DNA of 64,000 nucleotides from Bacillota bacterium (GCA_023435895.1 JAEZLH010000017.1:62001-126000), one strand, 5' to 3'. Positions 1 through 9,775 are shown, counted from the stretch's first letter. Notes: generated from the sequence alone by a model not told the origin. Made by a program: numbers and translations.

Positions 1-69
1 ATCACCTTCCTGCTTTCTTTAGCAGATTTTCAAAAGATAATTGGAGTGTTTGAAACAAGCCTACTAAAT

Positions 70-1488
70 TTATTCTGCATCAATACCAAGCTCCTTTTTT
101 ACCGTTTTCTTAAAATCGGAGATAGCCTGCTTTTTTGTTTTATGACCTGCAACATACTCATGCACCTGCTTAAGCCAGAAATTGTTGATGCTTAAATCAA
201 ACTCAGTCATATTCGTACCAGTGGCTAATTTGCTTGCTGGAATGAATACATCGAACATGTTCTGCCCTCCGAGAAAATCAAGTTTGCCGTTAGCCTTCTT
301 CATGACAGTAGCGGATGCAACAACATCCTTTACTCCATCAGAATTCATAGCACCATTAGCACAGTAGTACTGAAGACCGGAATCAGAGCTGTCAAGGGTA
401 ATCCACTTTATGATATCACCCACAGCGGTTTTCTTCTTAGTATCTTTGTTTGCAAGAATCCATGTACCTCCCCAAGAAAAGCCAGCAGGAGGTTCACATA
501 CTGCCCAATCACCATATGTGCCTTCGCCCACTTTTTCGCCGCCAGAACGGTCAATCAGTACATAGTTAATTAACCATGCTGGACCGAAAAATCCGAAGAT
601 TTCCTTTTTTCCTTTCCCTTGCATATCTGCATACCAAGGGTCTAACCAGTCTACTGTATTATTGGTATAACCCTTATCCTTGAGTTTTTTCGCATAATCT
701 AAGAATTTTTCTCGTTCTGGATCAATATGAAGTTTACCATCTACTACCCAGCCAACTTTTGCACTATTCTCGACTACATGCCAGAGATCACCATCACCAG
801 ATACAATACCATAACCCTTGGCTTTTAATTCACCTGCAGCTACGAAGAATTTATCTAAGCCTGGACCAATCTTATCTTTGATCACAGTAGGATCGTCTGT
901 GTTCCAAACATCCCTCGCGATAGAGCGGCGATAGATGAATGCACCACCGTTTGACTGATAGCCAAGACCAATAAGTTTACCATCTGGATTGGTTCCTATA
1001 TCAACGGAATACTGAGCAATATCTGCTTCTTTTAAAAGGTTATCAACGTCAATACCGAGTTCTTTATAAGGTGCTGCATGCTGATACATAGCACCTTTGG
1101 TGTACTTCAATACGAAAGCAGATTCTGCACAGTAAATGTCGGGAATATCTTCACCACCGGTAGCAATGCCCTGATCAAGCCCAGTCTGATAATCGCCGTC
1201 TGTCCCAGCCCAGCAATAGCTCTTGAGTTCATAAGGGAAATCAGGATGAAGTTCTTTGAACTTAGTAGCACATTTATAAACTTCATCTGTGAAACTATAA
1301 ATATTGATAATTTTATCATCCGGATCGATGGTTGGAGTCGCTACTGGGCTGATTTTATTACCCTCATCTTTAGAACTAGTAGGAGTAATGGTTGGGCTAA
1401 TTGGATTTTTGGCTACTTTGCCACATCCTGTTAATGTCATGGACATTATGAACAGGCACGCGAGAATAAAAGCTGGTAAACGTTTCAT
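70..1488 (-). CDS. Extracellular solute-binding lipoprotein of an ABC sugar transporter
   Basis: The 472-residue product should capture a sugar or oligosaccharide outside the cell and pass it to an ABC permease. The N-terminus is a lipoprotein signal: Lys-Arg, a hydrophobic stretch, then a lipobox LTGC with the lipidated Cys near residue 22. A Thr/Pro/Ser-rich linker follows (about residues 28-58), then a globular domain that looks like family 1 extracellular binding proteins, with scattered Trp and Tyr as in carbohydrate sites. The ATG has the ribosome site AGAAGGGG just upstream. No transport partner is visible; it would lie below position 1 or elsewhere. The final 69 bases of the window on this side hold no recognisable gene. 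Family assignment is from overall pattern; the substrate is unknown. Confidence 0.85.
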   Translation of the reverse strand: MKRLPAFILACLFIMSMTLTGCGKVAKNPISPTITPTSSKDEGNKISPVATPTIDPDDKIINIYSFTDEVYKCATKFKELHPDFPYELKSYCWAGTDGDYQTGLDQGIATGGEDIPDIYCAESAFVLKYTKGAMYQHAAPYKELGIDVDNLLKEADIAQYSVDIGTNPDGKLIGLGYQSNGGAFIYRRSIARDVWNTDDPTVIKDKIGPGLDKFFVAAGELKAKGYGIVSGDGDLWHVVENSAKVGWVVDGKLHIDPEREKFLDYAKKLKDKGYTNNTVDWLDPWYADMQGKGKKEIFGFFGPAWLINYVLIDRSGGEKVGEGTYGDWAVCEPPAGFSWGGTWILANKDTKKKTAVGDIIKWITLDSSDSGLQYYCANGAMNSDGVKDVVASATVMKKANGKLDFLGGQNMFDVFIPASKLATGTNMTEFDLSINNFWLKQVHEYVAGHKTKKQAISDFKKTVKKELGIDAE

Positions 1489-1740
1489 GGTGGAACCCCT
1501 TCTTAATTTTATTTTTTAGTTTTCCTTTATCTTTTTGGAAATTGTAGTGAATGTAGGTATTAATCACTCGCTGGTTTAATTAACGTTCTAGCCACAGTCT
1601 TTTTATTTTGCCAATAATTTGTCTATAGTTTTATTCTTAATTGTATTATAAAGTGCTAAGTCTACAATGTAAATAATAAATACCATTATATGGGTATTGT
1701 ATTTGATGTCCTTTTCTTTTTTATAATCCTTTAAAACAAT

Positions 1741-2172
1741 TCTGGGGGCTATGCAATTCAGCTAATGAAACTAATGATAGCGGAAATTTTTGATGATTAT
1801 GTAGATTATGTAGAAGTCAATAGTGGTAGTAGATAAACTAAAGGTTATGTGATTCTAAGCATTTCCCACGAAATACCCATTCACTCTCTGGAAGGAAAAC
1901 TTTATTAGTATATGAGGGAGGTTTTATTGACGCTATATATGAAGCTTACCCTATAATGCGTAACTTCTTATATCGGATACAAAATAATGGTTATGCATCC
2001 AATCATGATGACTGGGGAGGCTAAGATATACAACTTCTTTATTACCAAAATGTGAAAGCTGCGATAGATACCTTACGTTTAAAGCTGATAAAGATAGCCA
2101 CATCGATTATCTCTTCAGCAAGATGTATAAAATTCAAACTTTGCAAGGTTTGTATTTTACAGCACCATGAAT
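1741..2172 (+). pseudogene. Decayed coding remnant, family not recognised
   Basis: The 700 bases between two minus-strand genes contain protein-like stretches in two plus-strand frames. One frame reads from 1741 to a TAA at 1834 (for example AEIFDDYVDYVEVNSGSR) and continues past it with another stop near 1907. A second frame reads from 1917 (for example GGFIDAIYEAYPIMRNFLYR), is broken by TAA at 2022-2024, and resumes to a TGA at 2170. Composition and codon pattern look like real protein rather than random AT-rich DNA, but there is no start or ribosome site. I read it as an old gene broken by stops and a frameshift. I do not recognise the family. Confidence 0.4.
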
Positions 2173-2191
2173 AATTTAGAGATATATATAA

Positions 2192-2704
2192 CTATAAAAT
2201 CTTTATTATTTTGGAATGTTGAAGACATAAACTCTGAACGAGTTTCAAATCATTCGGTAACATAAAAATCTGGTGTTTTCTACCATGAGCTCTGAATTTA
2301 AGTCTAAAATTAAAATTAGTTATAATACATATTTCTCTATATTTTAAATCGCTGATATCACTCCAATTGATTATACGGTCTTTTTCCCAAAACCGATAAA
2401 CACCTTCATTACATATAACCCATACATTAGACCAATGTTTTTGCAATAGAGCTCCCATTCCCATTGATACTATAAAAACAATTATAACAACCAATGCTGG
2501 AGAATAATGATTCATTTCATTGGGAGATATAAAAAAAAAGAAAATACAAAATGCGCCAAACGGAAAAGAAGCTACTCGCCATTGATCTTTAAATGTTAAT
2601 CTTTTCTCAACAAAGATATTCTTTACCCTTAGGCTTTTTTGTTCTTTTTTTATTTTGTGTGCAAAAGAAATAGCCGATACAGCACATGTAAGATAAATTA
2701 ACAT
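2192..2704 (-). CDS. Hypothetical membrane protein with C-terminal soluble domain
   Basis: The 170-residue product has one hydrophobic segment near the N-terminus, a basic stretch, two adjacent membrane segments (about residues 48-62 and 70-88), and a soluble C-terminal half with alternating hydrophobic residues that resembles a small PH-like beta domain. The ATG at 2704 has no good ribosome site. A strong one, AGGAGGGG (2747-2740), lies further up and points to an in-frame ATT at 2734, ten codons earlier. The true start may therefore be a rare ATT, or the original start codon has mutated. It belongs to a group of three similar small membrane-protein genes on this strand. Function unknown. 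Confidence 0.5.
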   Translation of the reverse strand: MLIYLTCAVSAISFAHKIKKEQKSLRVKNIFVEKRLTFKDQWRVASFPFGAFCIFFFFISPNEMNHYSPALVVIIVFIVSMGMGALLQKHWSNVWVICNEGVYRFWEKDRIINWSDISDLKYREICIITNFNFRLKFRAHGRKHQIFMLPNDLKLVQSLCLQHSKIIKIL

Positions 2705-2825
2705 TTCGATACTACCAATGAGATATGGTAAAATGGATACCCCTCCTAATCTCTAAACTGTACCGAATATTATTCTCATTGCACCATTTAATTGCAGTAT
2801 GCTTATTTTATAGAGTAATATGAAA

Positions 2826-3293
2826 TTAATAAAAAAATGTAAAATAGACTGTGTTTTTATCTTTAAAACTACCATCATTTATAGGCATACTAAATATCTT
2901 GTTCACCTTTGCTCCAATAAGATATATTAATTGGCTGTTGTCACTTTTTATCTTTACGGCAACAGCTTCATTTTTATTCATAGATTTGTTTTCGAAAAGT
3001 ATATATTGTTCTTGTGTACTACCATCTGAATTTATAATAAATGTTGAAATCCTAACATTCATACCATTTTTGCAGGGTGAAACTAACATAGTTCCACCAT
3101 CTTCATCAATAACCAAATGTTCTACTTTATTATATGATGAAATCAACTTATCACTGGGAGATTTCGTTATAGCGAAACATTTACTTCCAATTAAATATGA
3201 ACCTTGATAGTAATAATTTATACCCAATAACAGAATAACTACTAGCACATATGGAATTAAGTTACAAATAATTTTTTTAAAAGATGATTTCAT
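2826..3293 (-). CDS. Hypothetical membrane-anchored protein
   Basis: A 155-residue product with a basic N-terminus and one membrane segment (about residues 11-27), so probably a membrane anchor with an extracellular domain of about 120 residues. The rest is rich in Ser, Asn, Lys and alternating hydrophobics, with no motif I can name. The ribosome site before ATG 3293 is poor. It lies between two other small membrane-protein genes on the same strand, with gaps of 121 and 193 bases, so joint transcription is possible but not shown. Function unknown. Confidence 0.5.
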   Translation of the reverse strand: MKSSFKKIICNLIPYVLVVILLLGINYYYQGSYLIGSKCFAITKSPSDKLISSYNKVEHLVIDEDGGTMLVSPCKNGMNVRISTFIINSDGSTQEQYILFENKSMNKNEAVAVKIKSDNSQLIYLIGAKVNKIFSMPINDGSFKDKNTVYFTFFY

Positions 3294-3486
3294 TTCTATG
3301 TCTACTTAATGTCTAAATATGAATAATCTTCTGTTCACAATCTAAAAAACTCGAATTACAATACAAATAATACATTAAGCTAATTTACCATATTAATTTC
3401 AAATGCTTTAATCTGAATATTTATTGGAGTGTGAAAGAGTTTTAGGTATCATTTTGGTATCACGAACTGAAGTTATAGTTGCTCCC

Positions 3487-4053
3487 TTAATTGAGTTCTT
3501 CGATTAATACTATGACACTAGAACCATGATATGGTATATAACCAATTTTCAAATGCTGCCCATTTTTCCTAATAACTCCACCATTAGAACGGGTATGACT
3601 ATATCCTAGTATGGTGCTACAGTTTGTATAATTAAAATTTACTTTATTCAAAGTGAATTTTTCATATTCTATCCAAGATTTTTTCTTATCCGTTGATAAA
3701 TTAAAATTCTCAACATAACCGTTCACTATTTTATAATTTCCGTTTTTATATGGTATTAAAATAGATTTAAATTCATCAATTTCTTTCTTTGCACATAGTA
3801 AAAATAATAATATAGAAATAATCATAAAAGTATTTCGACTATGTCTAAACTTTTTGCTTTTTGCAAAATCCGTTATTGTCTTATTTGGATTATTCTGCAT
3901 CCAAATTTTTGCTCCTCTTAATCTAAAGTGTGAATAATACCAAGGTAATATCTTGGGAAATAAAATTGAATATATTAATAGTCCAAGAGGGGCGAGCAGT
4001 ATTAAGTCATATATTTGAAATTCATATCCAACTTCATATAGAATTTTAGTCAT
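3487..4053 (-). CDS. Hypothetical protein with two membrane segments
   Basis: I place the start at the ATG at 4053, 15 codons inside the longest frame, because AGGGGAG sits seven bases upstream of it. The 188-residue product has a membrane segment at about residues 14-32, a basic loop, a second segment at about residues 75-88, and a soluble C-terminal domain of about 100 residues rich in Asn, Tyr and Gly. No known motif was seen. Its size and layout resemble the two downstream genes, suggesting a small cluster of poorly conserved envelope proteins. Function unknown. Confidence 0.5.
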   Translation of the reverse strand: MTKILYEVGYEFQIYDLILLAPLGLLIYSILFPKILPWYYSHFRLRGAKIWMQNNPNKTITDFAKSKKFRHSRNTFMIISILLFLLCAKKEIDEFKSILIPYKNGNYKIVNGYVENFNLSTDKKKSWIEYEKFTLNKVNFNYTNCSTILGYSHTRSNGGVIRKNGQHLKIGYIPYHGSSVIVLIEELN

Positions 4054-4378
4054 ATTTTTCTCCCCTAGTAAATTTGATGAATATAGCTGTTTAGACAATA
4101 GATAGAATTAAGGTCTGCAATTTTAGATGGCCAATTCAATTGTCGTGAATCAAAAGATCCAACGTGGTACGCATCGTTGAGAGGCGTGTCGGGTTCTGTT
4201 AATATTATTATATGCCGGCTATGCCAAATGTCAAACATAATCAACCTTACAAGTCGAAAACTGAAAAGTTTAATTCCACCCCCCTCTGTAGAATTTACCT
4301 TCGCACAAGTTTAGTTTACACCTTCATACGTTAGTGATATGATTTTCATACCTTCTGATGGCGGTAGGAGGAGTATTT
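4054..4378. other. Intergenic stretch upstream of the IS30 remnant
   Basis: About 325 bases without a gene. It probably holds the promoters of the divergent small membrane-protein gene and the left part of the IS30 remnant. I see no convincing terminal inverted repeat and no complete promoter. Confidence 0.3.
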
Positions 4379-4675
4379 ATGAGTATTCTCATACCAGTCA
4401 ACCAGAAACACCTAGAGCTTAATAACCGCATGTTTATTGAAAAGTCTTTGAATGAAGGACGAAGCTTTAAGGATATAGCTCGCTTCCTGTGCAAGGATCC
4501 GACTACAATCTCAAAGGGAGTGAAGTTGCATCGATTAAGTGATTGGTATCATAAGGGTACATTTTATAATGCACATAACTTTTGCGTCCATCGACATCAC
4601 TGTAGAAAAACGAATGCCTGTAACAAGATTATTGTCTGTGGTATCAAATGTACCTCCTTAAAAATAATAAAATAG
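4379..4675 (+). pseudogene. IS30-family transposase, N-terminal fragment
   Basis: The 98-residue reading frame starts at ATG 4379 behind a good ribosome site (AGGAGGAG). Residues 20-55 carry the IS30-type helix-turn-helix: a leader like FIEKSLNEGRSFKDIARFL followed by DPTTISK and a basic tail, as in transposases that bind their terminal repeats. Full IS30 transposases are above 300 residues and end in a DDE catalytic domain. Here that domain is missing, and the frame stops soon after a Cys/His-rich segment. It is a truncated, inactive copy. Confidence 0.75.
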
Positions 4676-4726
4676 GTGGCTACGATGTCCACAAAACAAT
4701 GTGAAAAACATACATAGTCACCTATT
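4671..4726. repeat. Inverted repeat at the end of the IS30 remnant
   Basis: AATAGGTGGCTA at 4671-4682 is answered by TAGTCACCTATT at 4715-4726: a 12-base stem with one wobble pair and a 32-base loop. It starts inside the last codons of the IS30 fragment. It could be a hairpin belonging to the insertion sequence or an mRNA end signal. No clear T-run follows. Confidence 0.45.
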
Positions 4727-4749
4727 AATAATTGGAATCTTTACAATTG

Positions 4750-4784
4750 AAAAACGCTCAAACCCTTGATTTAGCTACGTTTTT
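4750..4784. terminator. Hairpin terminator after guaA (works in either direction)
   Basis: AAAAACG at 4750-4756 pairs with CGTTTTT at 4778-4784, giving a stem ending in a T-run on both strands. It sits 10 bases beyond the guaA stop codon on the minus strand. The stem is short and AT-rich, so strength is uncertain. Confidence 0.5.
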
Positions 4785-4794
4785 ACGGCTTGAC

Positions 4795-6330
4795 CTACTC
4801 CCACTCAATCGTTGCCGGTGGCTTGCCCGTAATATCATAGCAAATTCGATTTACATGCTTCACTTCATTAACGATACGATTTGAAATCCTACCCAGCAAC
4901 TCCCAAGGTAGCTCCGAGAACTCCGCAGTCATAAAGTCAGTAGTAGTTACCGCTCTTAATGCCACGGTATAATCATAGGTTCTCTCATCGCCCATAACGC
5001 CAACGCTTCGAAGATTTGTTAATACTGCAAAATACTGTCCAATACTACGGTCAAGACCTGCTTTGGCGATTTCTTCACGGTAGATGTAGTCTGCATCCTG
5101 AAGGATGGCAACCTTATCCGGAGTGATGTCACCGATGATACGGATTGCAAGGCCGGGACCTGGGAAAGGCTGACGGAATACTAATTTTTCAGGGATACCA
5201 AGCTCTAAGCCTGCTTTTCTTACCTCATCCTTGAAGAGATTACGTAGAGGCTCGATGATTTCCTTGAAATCAACATAATCAGGAAGACCGCCTACATTGT
5301 GATGGCTCTTGATTACAGCTGATTTGCCAAGACCGCTTTCGATTACGTCAGGATAGATGGTTCCCTGTACCAGGAAGTCAACGGTACCGATTTTCTTTGC
5401 TTCTTCTTCAAATACACGGATGAATTCTTCACCGATGATCTTTCTTTTTTCTTCCGGCTCGGATACGCCGGCTAATTTATCATAAAAACGTTGTTGTGCA
5501 TTTACGCGGATAAAATTCAAGTCAAACTGGTTGGAGAAGATTTGCTCTACTTCATCACCTTCGTTCTTACGGAGTAAGCCGTGGTCAACGAAGATACAGG
5601 TAAGCTGTTTACCGACTGCTTTACTGATCATAACAGCAGCAACGGAAGAATCAACACCACCGGAAAGTGCACATAATACTTTTTTATCGCCAATCTTTTC
5701 TTTTAAGGAAGCTACCATTTCCTCAGCGAAGGAAGACATTACCCAGTCACCGGAGCAGTTACATACTTCATATAAGAAGTTGTGAAGCATCTTGGTACCT
5801 TCGGGGGTATGAACAACTTCGGGATGGAACTGAACACCGTAGAGATTTCTTGCTTCATTTTCGATTGCAGCTACCGGACAGGAGTCGGAGTTTGCGACAA
5901 CGGTAAAGCCGGGTGCTAAGGTTTCAACATAATCGGTATGGCTCATCCAACAGATTGTTTGCTCGGAGACGTCCTTGAACAGCTTAGAAGTTGTTGTAAC
6001 ATTTACTTCAGTTCTACCGTATTCTCTAAGAGGTGCCTTTGATACCTTGCCATCTAACAGATAAGTCATAAGCTGGCAGCCGTAGCAGATGCCGAGTACC
6101 GGAATTCCGAGATTGAATACTTCGGGATCACAGTGTGGAGCATCCTCTCCATATACGCTTGCAGGACCACCGGTAAAGATGATACCCTTTGGCGCTAACT
6201 CTTTAATACGCTCAATGCTCGTATTGTAAGGAAGAACTTCACAATAAACATTACATTCTCTGACTCTTCGGGCAATCAATTGGTTATATTGTCCGCCGAA
6301 GTCAAGTACGATTACTAATTCTTTTTCCAC
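4795..6330 (-). CDS. guaA: GMP synthase (glutamine-hydrolysing)
   Basis: Converts XMP to GMP using ATP and glutamine, the last step of guanine nucleotide synthesis. The 511-residue protein has the full two-domain layout: a class I glutamine amidotransferase domain (residues about 5-190) with the nucleophile motif GICYGCQ near residue 80 and the His-Glu partner in QFHPEV near 168; an ATP-pyrophosphatase domain with the P-loop ALSGGVDSSV near 222; and the C-terminal dimerisation domain ending in TIEWE. The start is GTG at 6330, preceded by AGGAGG at seven bases. Length and motifs are normal. It appears monocistronic. I looked for a purine riboswitch upstream and found no match to its conserved core. 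Confidence 0.98.
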   Translation of the reverse strand: MEKELVIVLDFGGQYNQLIARRVRECNVYCEVLPYNTSIERIKELAPKGIIFTGGPASVYGEDAPHCDPEVFNLGIPVLGICYGCQLMTYLLDGKVSKAPLREYGRTEVNVTTTSKLFKDVSEQTICWMSHTDYVETLAPGFTVVANSDSCPVAAIENEARNLYGVQFHPEVVHTPEGTKMLHNFLYEVCNCSGDWVMSSFAEEMVASLKEKIGDKKVLCALSGGVDSSVAAVMISKAVGKQLTCIFVDHGLLRKNEGDEVEQIFSNQFDLNFIRVNAQQRFYDKLAGVSEPEEKRKIIGEEFIRVFEEEAKKIGTVDFLVQGTIYPDVIESGLGKSAVIKSHHNVGGLPDYVDFKEIIEPLRNLFKDEVRKAGLELGIPEKLVFRQPFPGPGLAIRIIGDITPDKVAILQDADYIYREEIAKAGLDRSIGQYFAVLTNLRSVGVMGDERTYDYTVALRAVTTTDFMTAEFSELPWELLGRISNRIVNEVKHVNRICYDITGKPPATIEWE

Positions 6331-6772
6331 TTGTTAACCTCCTAAAAATCCGTTGAATGGGTTTTCGTTCATTTATTCAAAATGTAGATACATAATACAA
6401 CATTTTCTGTGTTTATGCTAGTCCAAATAAAAGTTTTAGCGATATATCTAAACTATAAGCAAACATTCCCGTTATTCCTATAAAATATGCAAAATAGGGC
6501 ATGTGGATAGAAGGAATAAGGTTTGGTGTTACTGGGGATGTTCTAAGAAAGTAAGCAATCTATCAAAATACGGCACAATTCTTCGTGCTATATGTCGAAT
6601 AAGAACATTTTTGTCTATTTATCGTGCATAATAGTGAAAATTGTTACACGAAACTTTGGGTTATAGGTGAAAATAGCCCAATTCCTTATTTACAAAAAAG
6701 CTCGTCCATGGTAATATTTGCCTTGTGCTGATTTGTGGTACAAGCATTTATCTGGTAATGGAGGAAAAAGGA
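6331..6772. other. Intergenic region between guaA and a divergent gene
   Basis: About 440 bases separating two divergent genes, so it must carry both promoters. It is AT-rich. I see no clean -35/-10 pair that I would defend, no riboswitch core and no long hairpin. GGAGG at 6760-6764 is the ribosome site of the downstream gene. Confidence 0.3.
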
Positions 6773-7240
6773 ATGAAGGGGACAATGATAACGGAATTGT
6801 TTTGCGAGGTTCCGGAACTTGAATTTCATATTGGTTATCAGTATTTTCTTGGAAATATGGATAATTATAATAAAGCACTTATGTCCATCTTGAAGAGCAT
6901 TAAGTCCAAGCTCCCTTTATTACAGATGATGTGCAGCACTCAGGAATATGAGGGGTTGAGGTCTATTACTCAGACTTTAAGAAGATTGTTGGATAAAGTA
7001 GGTGCAATCTCGATCTCAGAGAGAACCTATTTATTAGAGCTAATCCTTTTAAATGAGGATGAAGTGGCAATACATAAGCAGGTAACGGATTACAGAACGT
7101 TATTACTGGACTTTTCAGTTCGCTTAGAAAAGCTCATTAAGAAAATAGATGCAAATAAAGCTGAAATAGAAAAAGAAGAATTAGCTTATAATCGATTTAA
7201 TTATTTAAAAACCATGGATCGAATTATGAAATCTGTTTAA
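6773..7240 (+). CDS. Small helical protein, possibly Hpt-domain-like
   Basis: The start is ATG 6773 because GGAGG lies eight bases upstream; two earlier in-frame ATGs lack a site. The 155-residue product is almost all alpha-helical, with amphipathic stretches and a Lys/Glu-rich C-terminal coiled coil (about residues 115-145). The central part (about 45-80), with evenly spaced hydrophobics and LRRLLDKVGA, recalls histidine phosphotransfer domains or their relatives, but no phosphorylatable His in the usual context is seen. So the function stays open. It ends in a shared bidirectional terminator with the topoisomerase operon. Confidence 0.6.
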   Translation: MKGTMITELFCEVPELEFHIGYQYFLGNMDNYNKALMSILKSIKSKLPLLQMMCSTQEYEGLRSITQTLRRLLDKVGAISISERTYLLELILLNEDEVAIHKQVTDYRTLLLDFSVRLEKLIKKIDANKAEIEKEELAYNRFNYLKTMDRIMKSV

Positions 7241-7303
7241 GCATTTATGAAAGATCATTAAAAAGATCATTAAAGGTGAACAAACACTCCGTATAAATAT
7301 AGC

Positions 7304-7356
7304 AAAGGGCTATTGAAGAAAATCTTTAGAAAAGATTTTGTATTCAATAGCCCTTT
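7304..7356. terminator. Strong bidirectional intrinsic terminator
   Basis: AAAGGGCTATTGAA (7304-7317) pairs perfectly with TTCAATAGCCCTTT (7343-7356), and the loop contains a second stem AAATCTTT/AAAGATTT. T-runs follow on both strands. It separates the converging gene at 6773-7240 and the parC-like gene that stops at 7363. Confidence 0.9.
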
Positions 7357-7362
7357 TAGTAA

Positions 7363-9615
7363 CTAACTAAGCGTTGCTTTTTGCCCCTTATCCCCACGCT
7401 TACGATTACGAACCTTCTTTACACTGAGTGGTTTATCCTTATAGAGGAAGGTTTCACTGTTTTGAGGTACAACAATTGCAAAGCTCACGCTATCATTCTT
7501 ATCAAGGGTAATCGCTTTCACGCCACGGCTGGTCTTTTTGAGTTCGCTAACCTCGGAGAGAGAGAAGCCAAGGGAGAGACCCTTCTCGGTGAGGATGATT
7601 ACCTTCTGATCAGGACTCATTACTTCGGAAGCGGAGAGCAGGCATAAGGAAATAATTTCATCATTTTCATCCAGCTTCGTTGAGACAATCTGGGAACGGT
7701 TGGTTTCAAATTCCACGCCGGACACCTGCTTGATATAACCAAGCTTAGTCGTGAACATCAGCTGGCTCTCAAATAGTTGTTCAAAGGAGGTATAAATAAT
7801 TACATTCTCTTTATTTAGCTTGCAAAGGGTATGAATGAGTACACCCTTGTCCTTCATCTTGCATTTTGGAATATTCTCCGCCTTTACCTGATACATATTG
7901 CCCTCGGCGGTAAAGAGACATAGCTTGTCCGTGTTTTTCATCTGTACAATCCGCACATATTCCTTTAGATTATCCTCGGAGGCTCTGGAATAGCTGGAGA
8001 GATCAACGGACTTGGTATAGCCGAAGCGGTCAATTAGCACATAGATATCTTCAATTTTGATTTCTTCTACATAATCCATGGTAGCTGCATTCATCAGCAT
8101 GGTTTTTCTAGGAGTGTGGAAGAGTTTTTTATAATCCTTAAGGCGGGATTTGATCACCTTATATAACTCTTTATTACTGCCAAGAATCTTTCTGTATTCC
8201 TCGATAGAACTTAAAAGGGAAGTATTCTCTTCGTGGAGCTTTAAGATTTCAAGACCGATTAATTTACTCAACTGCATGGTAAGGATTGCGTCTGCCTGAC
8301 GTTCTGTAAAGTTAAAACTCTTTGCTTTCTTCTCGGAGGTAGCAGTTTTGAATTTAATTCCCTCAACGTTTCCGTCTGTTAAGCAGGCTCTAGCCTGTTT
8401 AATGGAGGAGCTTCCACGTAATACTTCTATAATCAGATCAATTACGTCGGTAGCCTTGATTAAACCGCCTACGATTTCCAACCTTTTAATCGCCTTATCA
8501 AGTAGATATTGATATTCTTTGGTATAAAGTTCTACCTGAAAGTCCACAAACTCACCGAGAAGACTCTTCAGATTAAAGGTAATCGGTTGTTGATCCTTGA
8601 CAGCAAGCAGGTTAGCGGAGTAAGTGTCCTCCATAGGTGTCTTTTTGTATAAACCATTCAACAGGTTATCAATATCTCGATCTTTCTTTACTTCGATAAC
8701 TACACGGATTCCTTCCTTGGAGGATTCGTCCCGGATATCAAATATTTCTTCAAATACCTTATCCTTAGTCAGCGTAGCAAGACTCTCTACCAACTTTGTT
8801 TTGTTGCCTGCAACTGTATATGGAATTTCAGTGATTACGATATTTTTTCGTCCATTATCCCCGGTTTCAATATCAACCTTGGAACGGATACGGATTTTGC
8901 CTTCTCCGGTTTCGTATAGGCGGATTAGGTCATCCTGATTGATAATAGTACCGCCGGTGGGAAAGTCAGGAGCGGGAATGTACTTCATTAACTGGGGGAT
9001 GGTAATCTCGGGATTGTCCATGTATGCCATAACACCATCGATTACTTCATCCGGGTTGTGAGGGGGGATATTGGTAGCCATACCTACCGCAATACCGGTG
9101 GTTCCGTTAATCAATAGATTCGGAATCATGGCAGGAAGTACGGTAGGTTCCTTCTCACTATCATCAAAGTTTGGAACAAACTCAATTAAGCCCTTTTCCA
9201 AATGATCTAGTAAAGCCATAGCACCAAGGGACAAACGAGCCTCCGTATAACGCATTGCTGCCGCGCCGTCACCATCAATGGAACCGAAGTTACCATGACC
9301 ATCCACAAGGGGAACCATCAGGGAATAATCCTCGGTCATACGAACCAGTGCTTCATAAATGGAGCTATCACCGTGAGGGTGGTATTTACCCATAGTATCA
9401 CCAACAATACGGGCGCTTTTTCTATGGGGTTTGGCAGGGTCAAGACCTAACTCAATCATGGAATAGAGAATTCTTCGTTGAACCGGCTTTAATCCATCCC
9501 TTACATCGGGAAGAGCTCTTGAGATAATAACGCTCATGGCATAATCTCGATAACTATTTTTCATTTCCTCAGAGAAATCCATCTGGATAATCTGATCGGA
9601 TACATTTTTCATCAT
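7363..9615 (-). CDS. parC: Type IIA DNA topoisomerase subunit A (topoisomerase IV / gyrase A family)
   Basis: Breaks and rejoins DNA strands during decatenation or supercoil control, as an A2B2 complex with the subunit encoded just upstream. Start: ATG 9615, five bases after GGAGG. The 750-residue protein shows the quinolone-region sequence KYHPHGDSSIYEALVRM (residues about 75-95) and the catalytic Tyr in AAMRYTEARLS (about 118). The long coiled tower and C-terminal beta-propeller blades follow, the last with SRGVKAITL. The QRDR shares features with GyrA (HGNFGSIDGDGAAAMRY), and no canonical GyrA-box (QRRGGRG) is seen. Lack of a GyrA-box and the non-dnaA location favour ParC, but a second gyrase cannot be excluded. 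Confidence 0.85.
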   Translation of the reverse strand: MMKNVSDQIIQMDFSEEMKNSYRDYAMSVIISRALPDVRDGLKPVQRRILYSMIELGLDPAKPHRKSARIVGDTMGKYHPHGDSSIYEALVRMTEDYSLMVPLVDGHGNFGSIDGDGAAAMRYTEARLSLGAMALLDHLEKGLIEFVPNFDDSEKEPTVLPAMIPNLLINGTTGIAVGMATNIPPHNPDEVIDGVMAYMDNPEITIPQLMKYIPAPDFPTGGTIINQDDLIRLYETGEGKIRIRSKVDIETGDNGRKNIVITEIPYTVAGNKTKLVESLATLTKDKVFEEIFDIRDESSKEGIRVVIEVKKDRDIDNLLNGLYKKTPMEDTYSANLLAVKDQQPITFNLKSLLGEFVDFQVELYTKEYQYLLDKAIKRLEIVGGLIKATDVIDLIIEVLRGSSSIKQARACLTDGNVEGIKFKTATSEKKAKSFNFTERQADAILTMQLSKLIGLEILKLHEENTSLLSSIEEYRKILGSNKELYKVIKSRLKDYKKLFHTPRKTMLMNAATMDYVEEIKIEDIYVLIDRFGYTKSVDLSSYSRASEDNLKEYVRIVQMKNTDKLCLFTAEGNMYQVKAENIPKCKMKDKGVLIHTLCKLNKENVIIYTSFEQLFESQLMFTTKLGYIKQVSGVEFETNRSQIVSTKLDENDEIISLCLLSASEVMSPDQKVIILTEKGLSLGFSLSEVSELKKTSRGVKAITLDKNDSVSFAIVVPQNSETFLYKDKPLSVKKVRNRKRGDKGQKATLS

Positions 9616-9775
9616 ACTAACCTCCAATTGCCCTATATGGGCAGTTTATAACTTGGAATTCTGGTGTCCAAAGACCTTTCGAACAAGATTCATGGGTAAT
9701 TTGTAAAATTGCCGTTGAAACAGTATGCCAGGTGTTTTTACCTCGAATTCGCGAAGATAAATGCATTACTATTAA

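Noticed and set aside
4379..4675. Small DNA-binding regulator
   Set aside because: The sequence matches the N-terminal HTH of IS30 transposases and lacks the catalytic domain, so it is a fragment.
6331..6772. Purine riboswitch before guaA
   Set aside because: The conserved core bases of the purine aptamer are not present on the minus strand.
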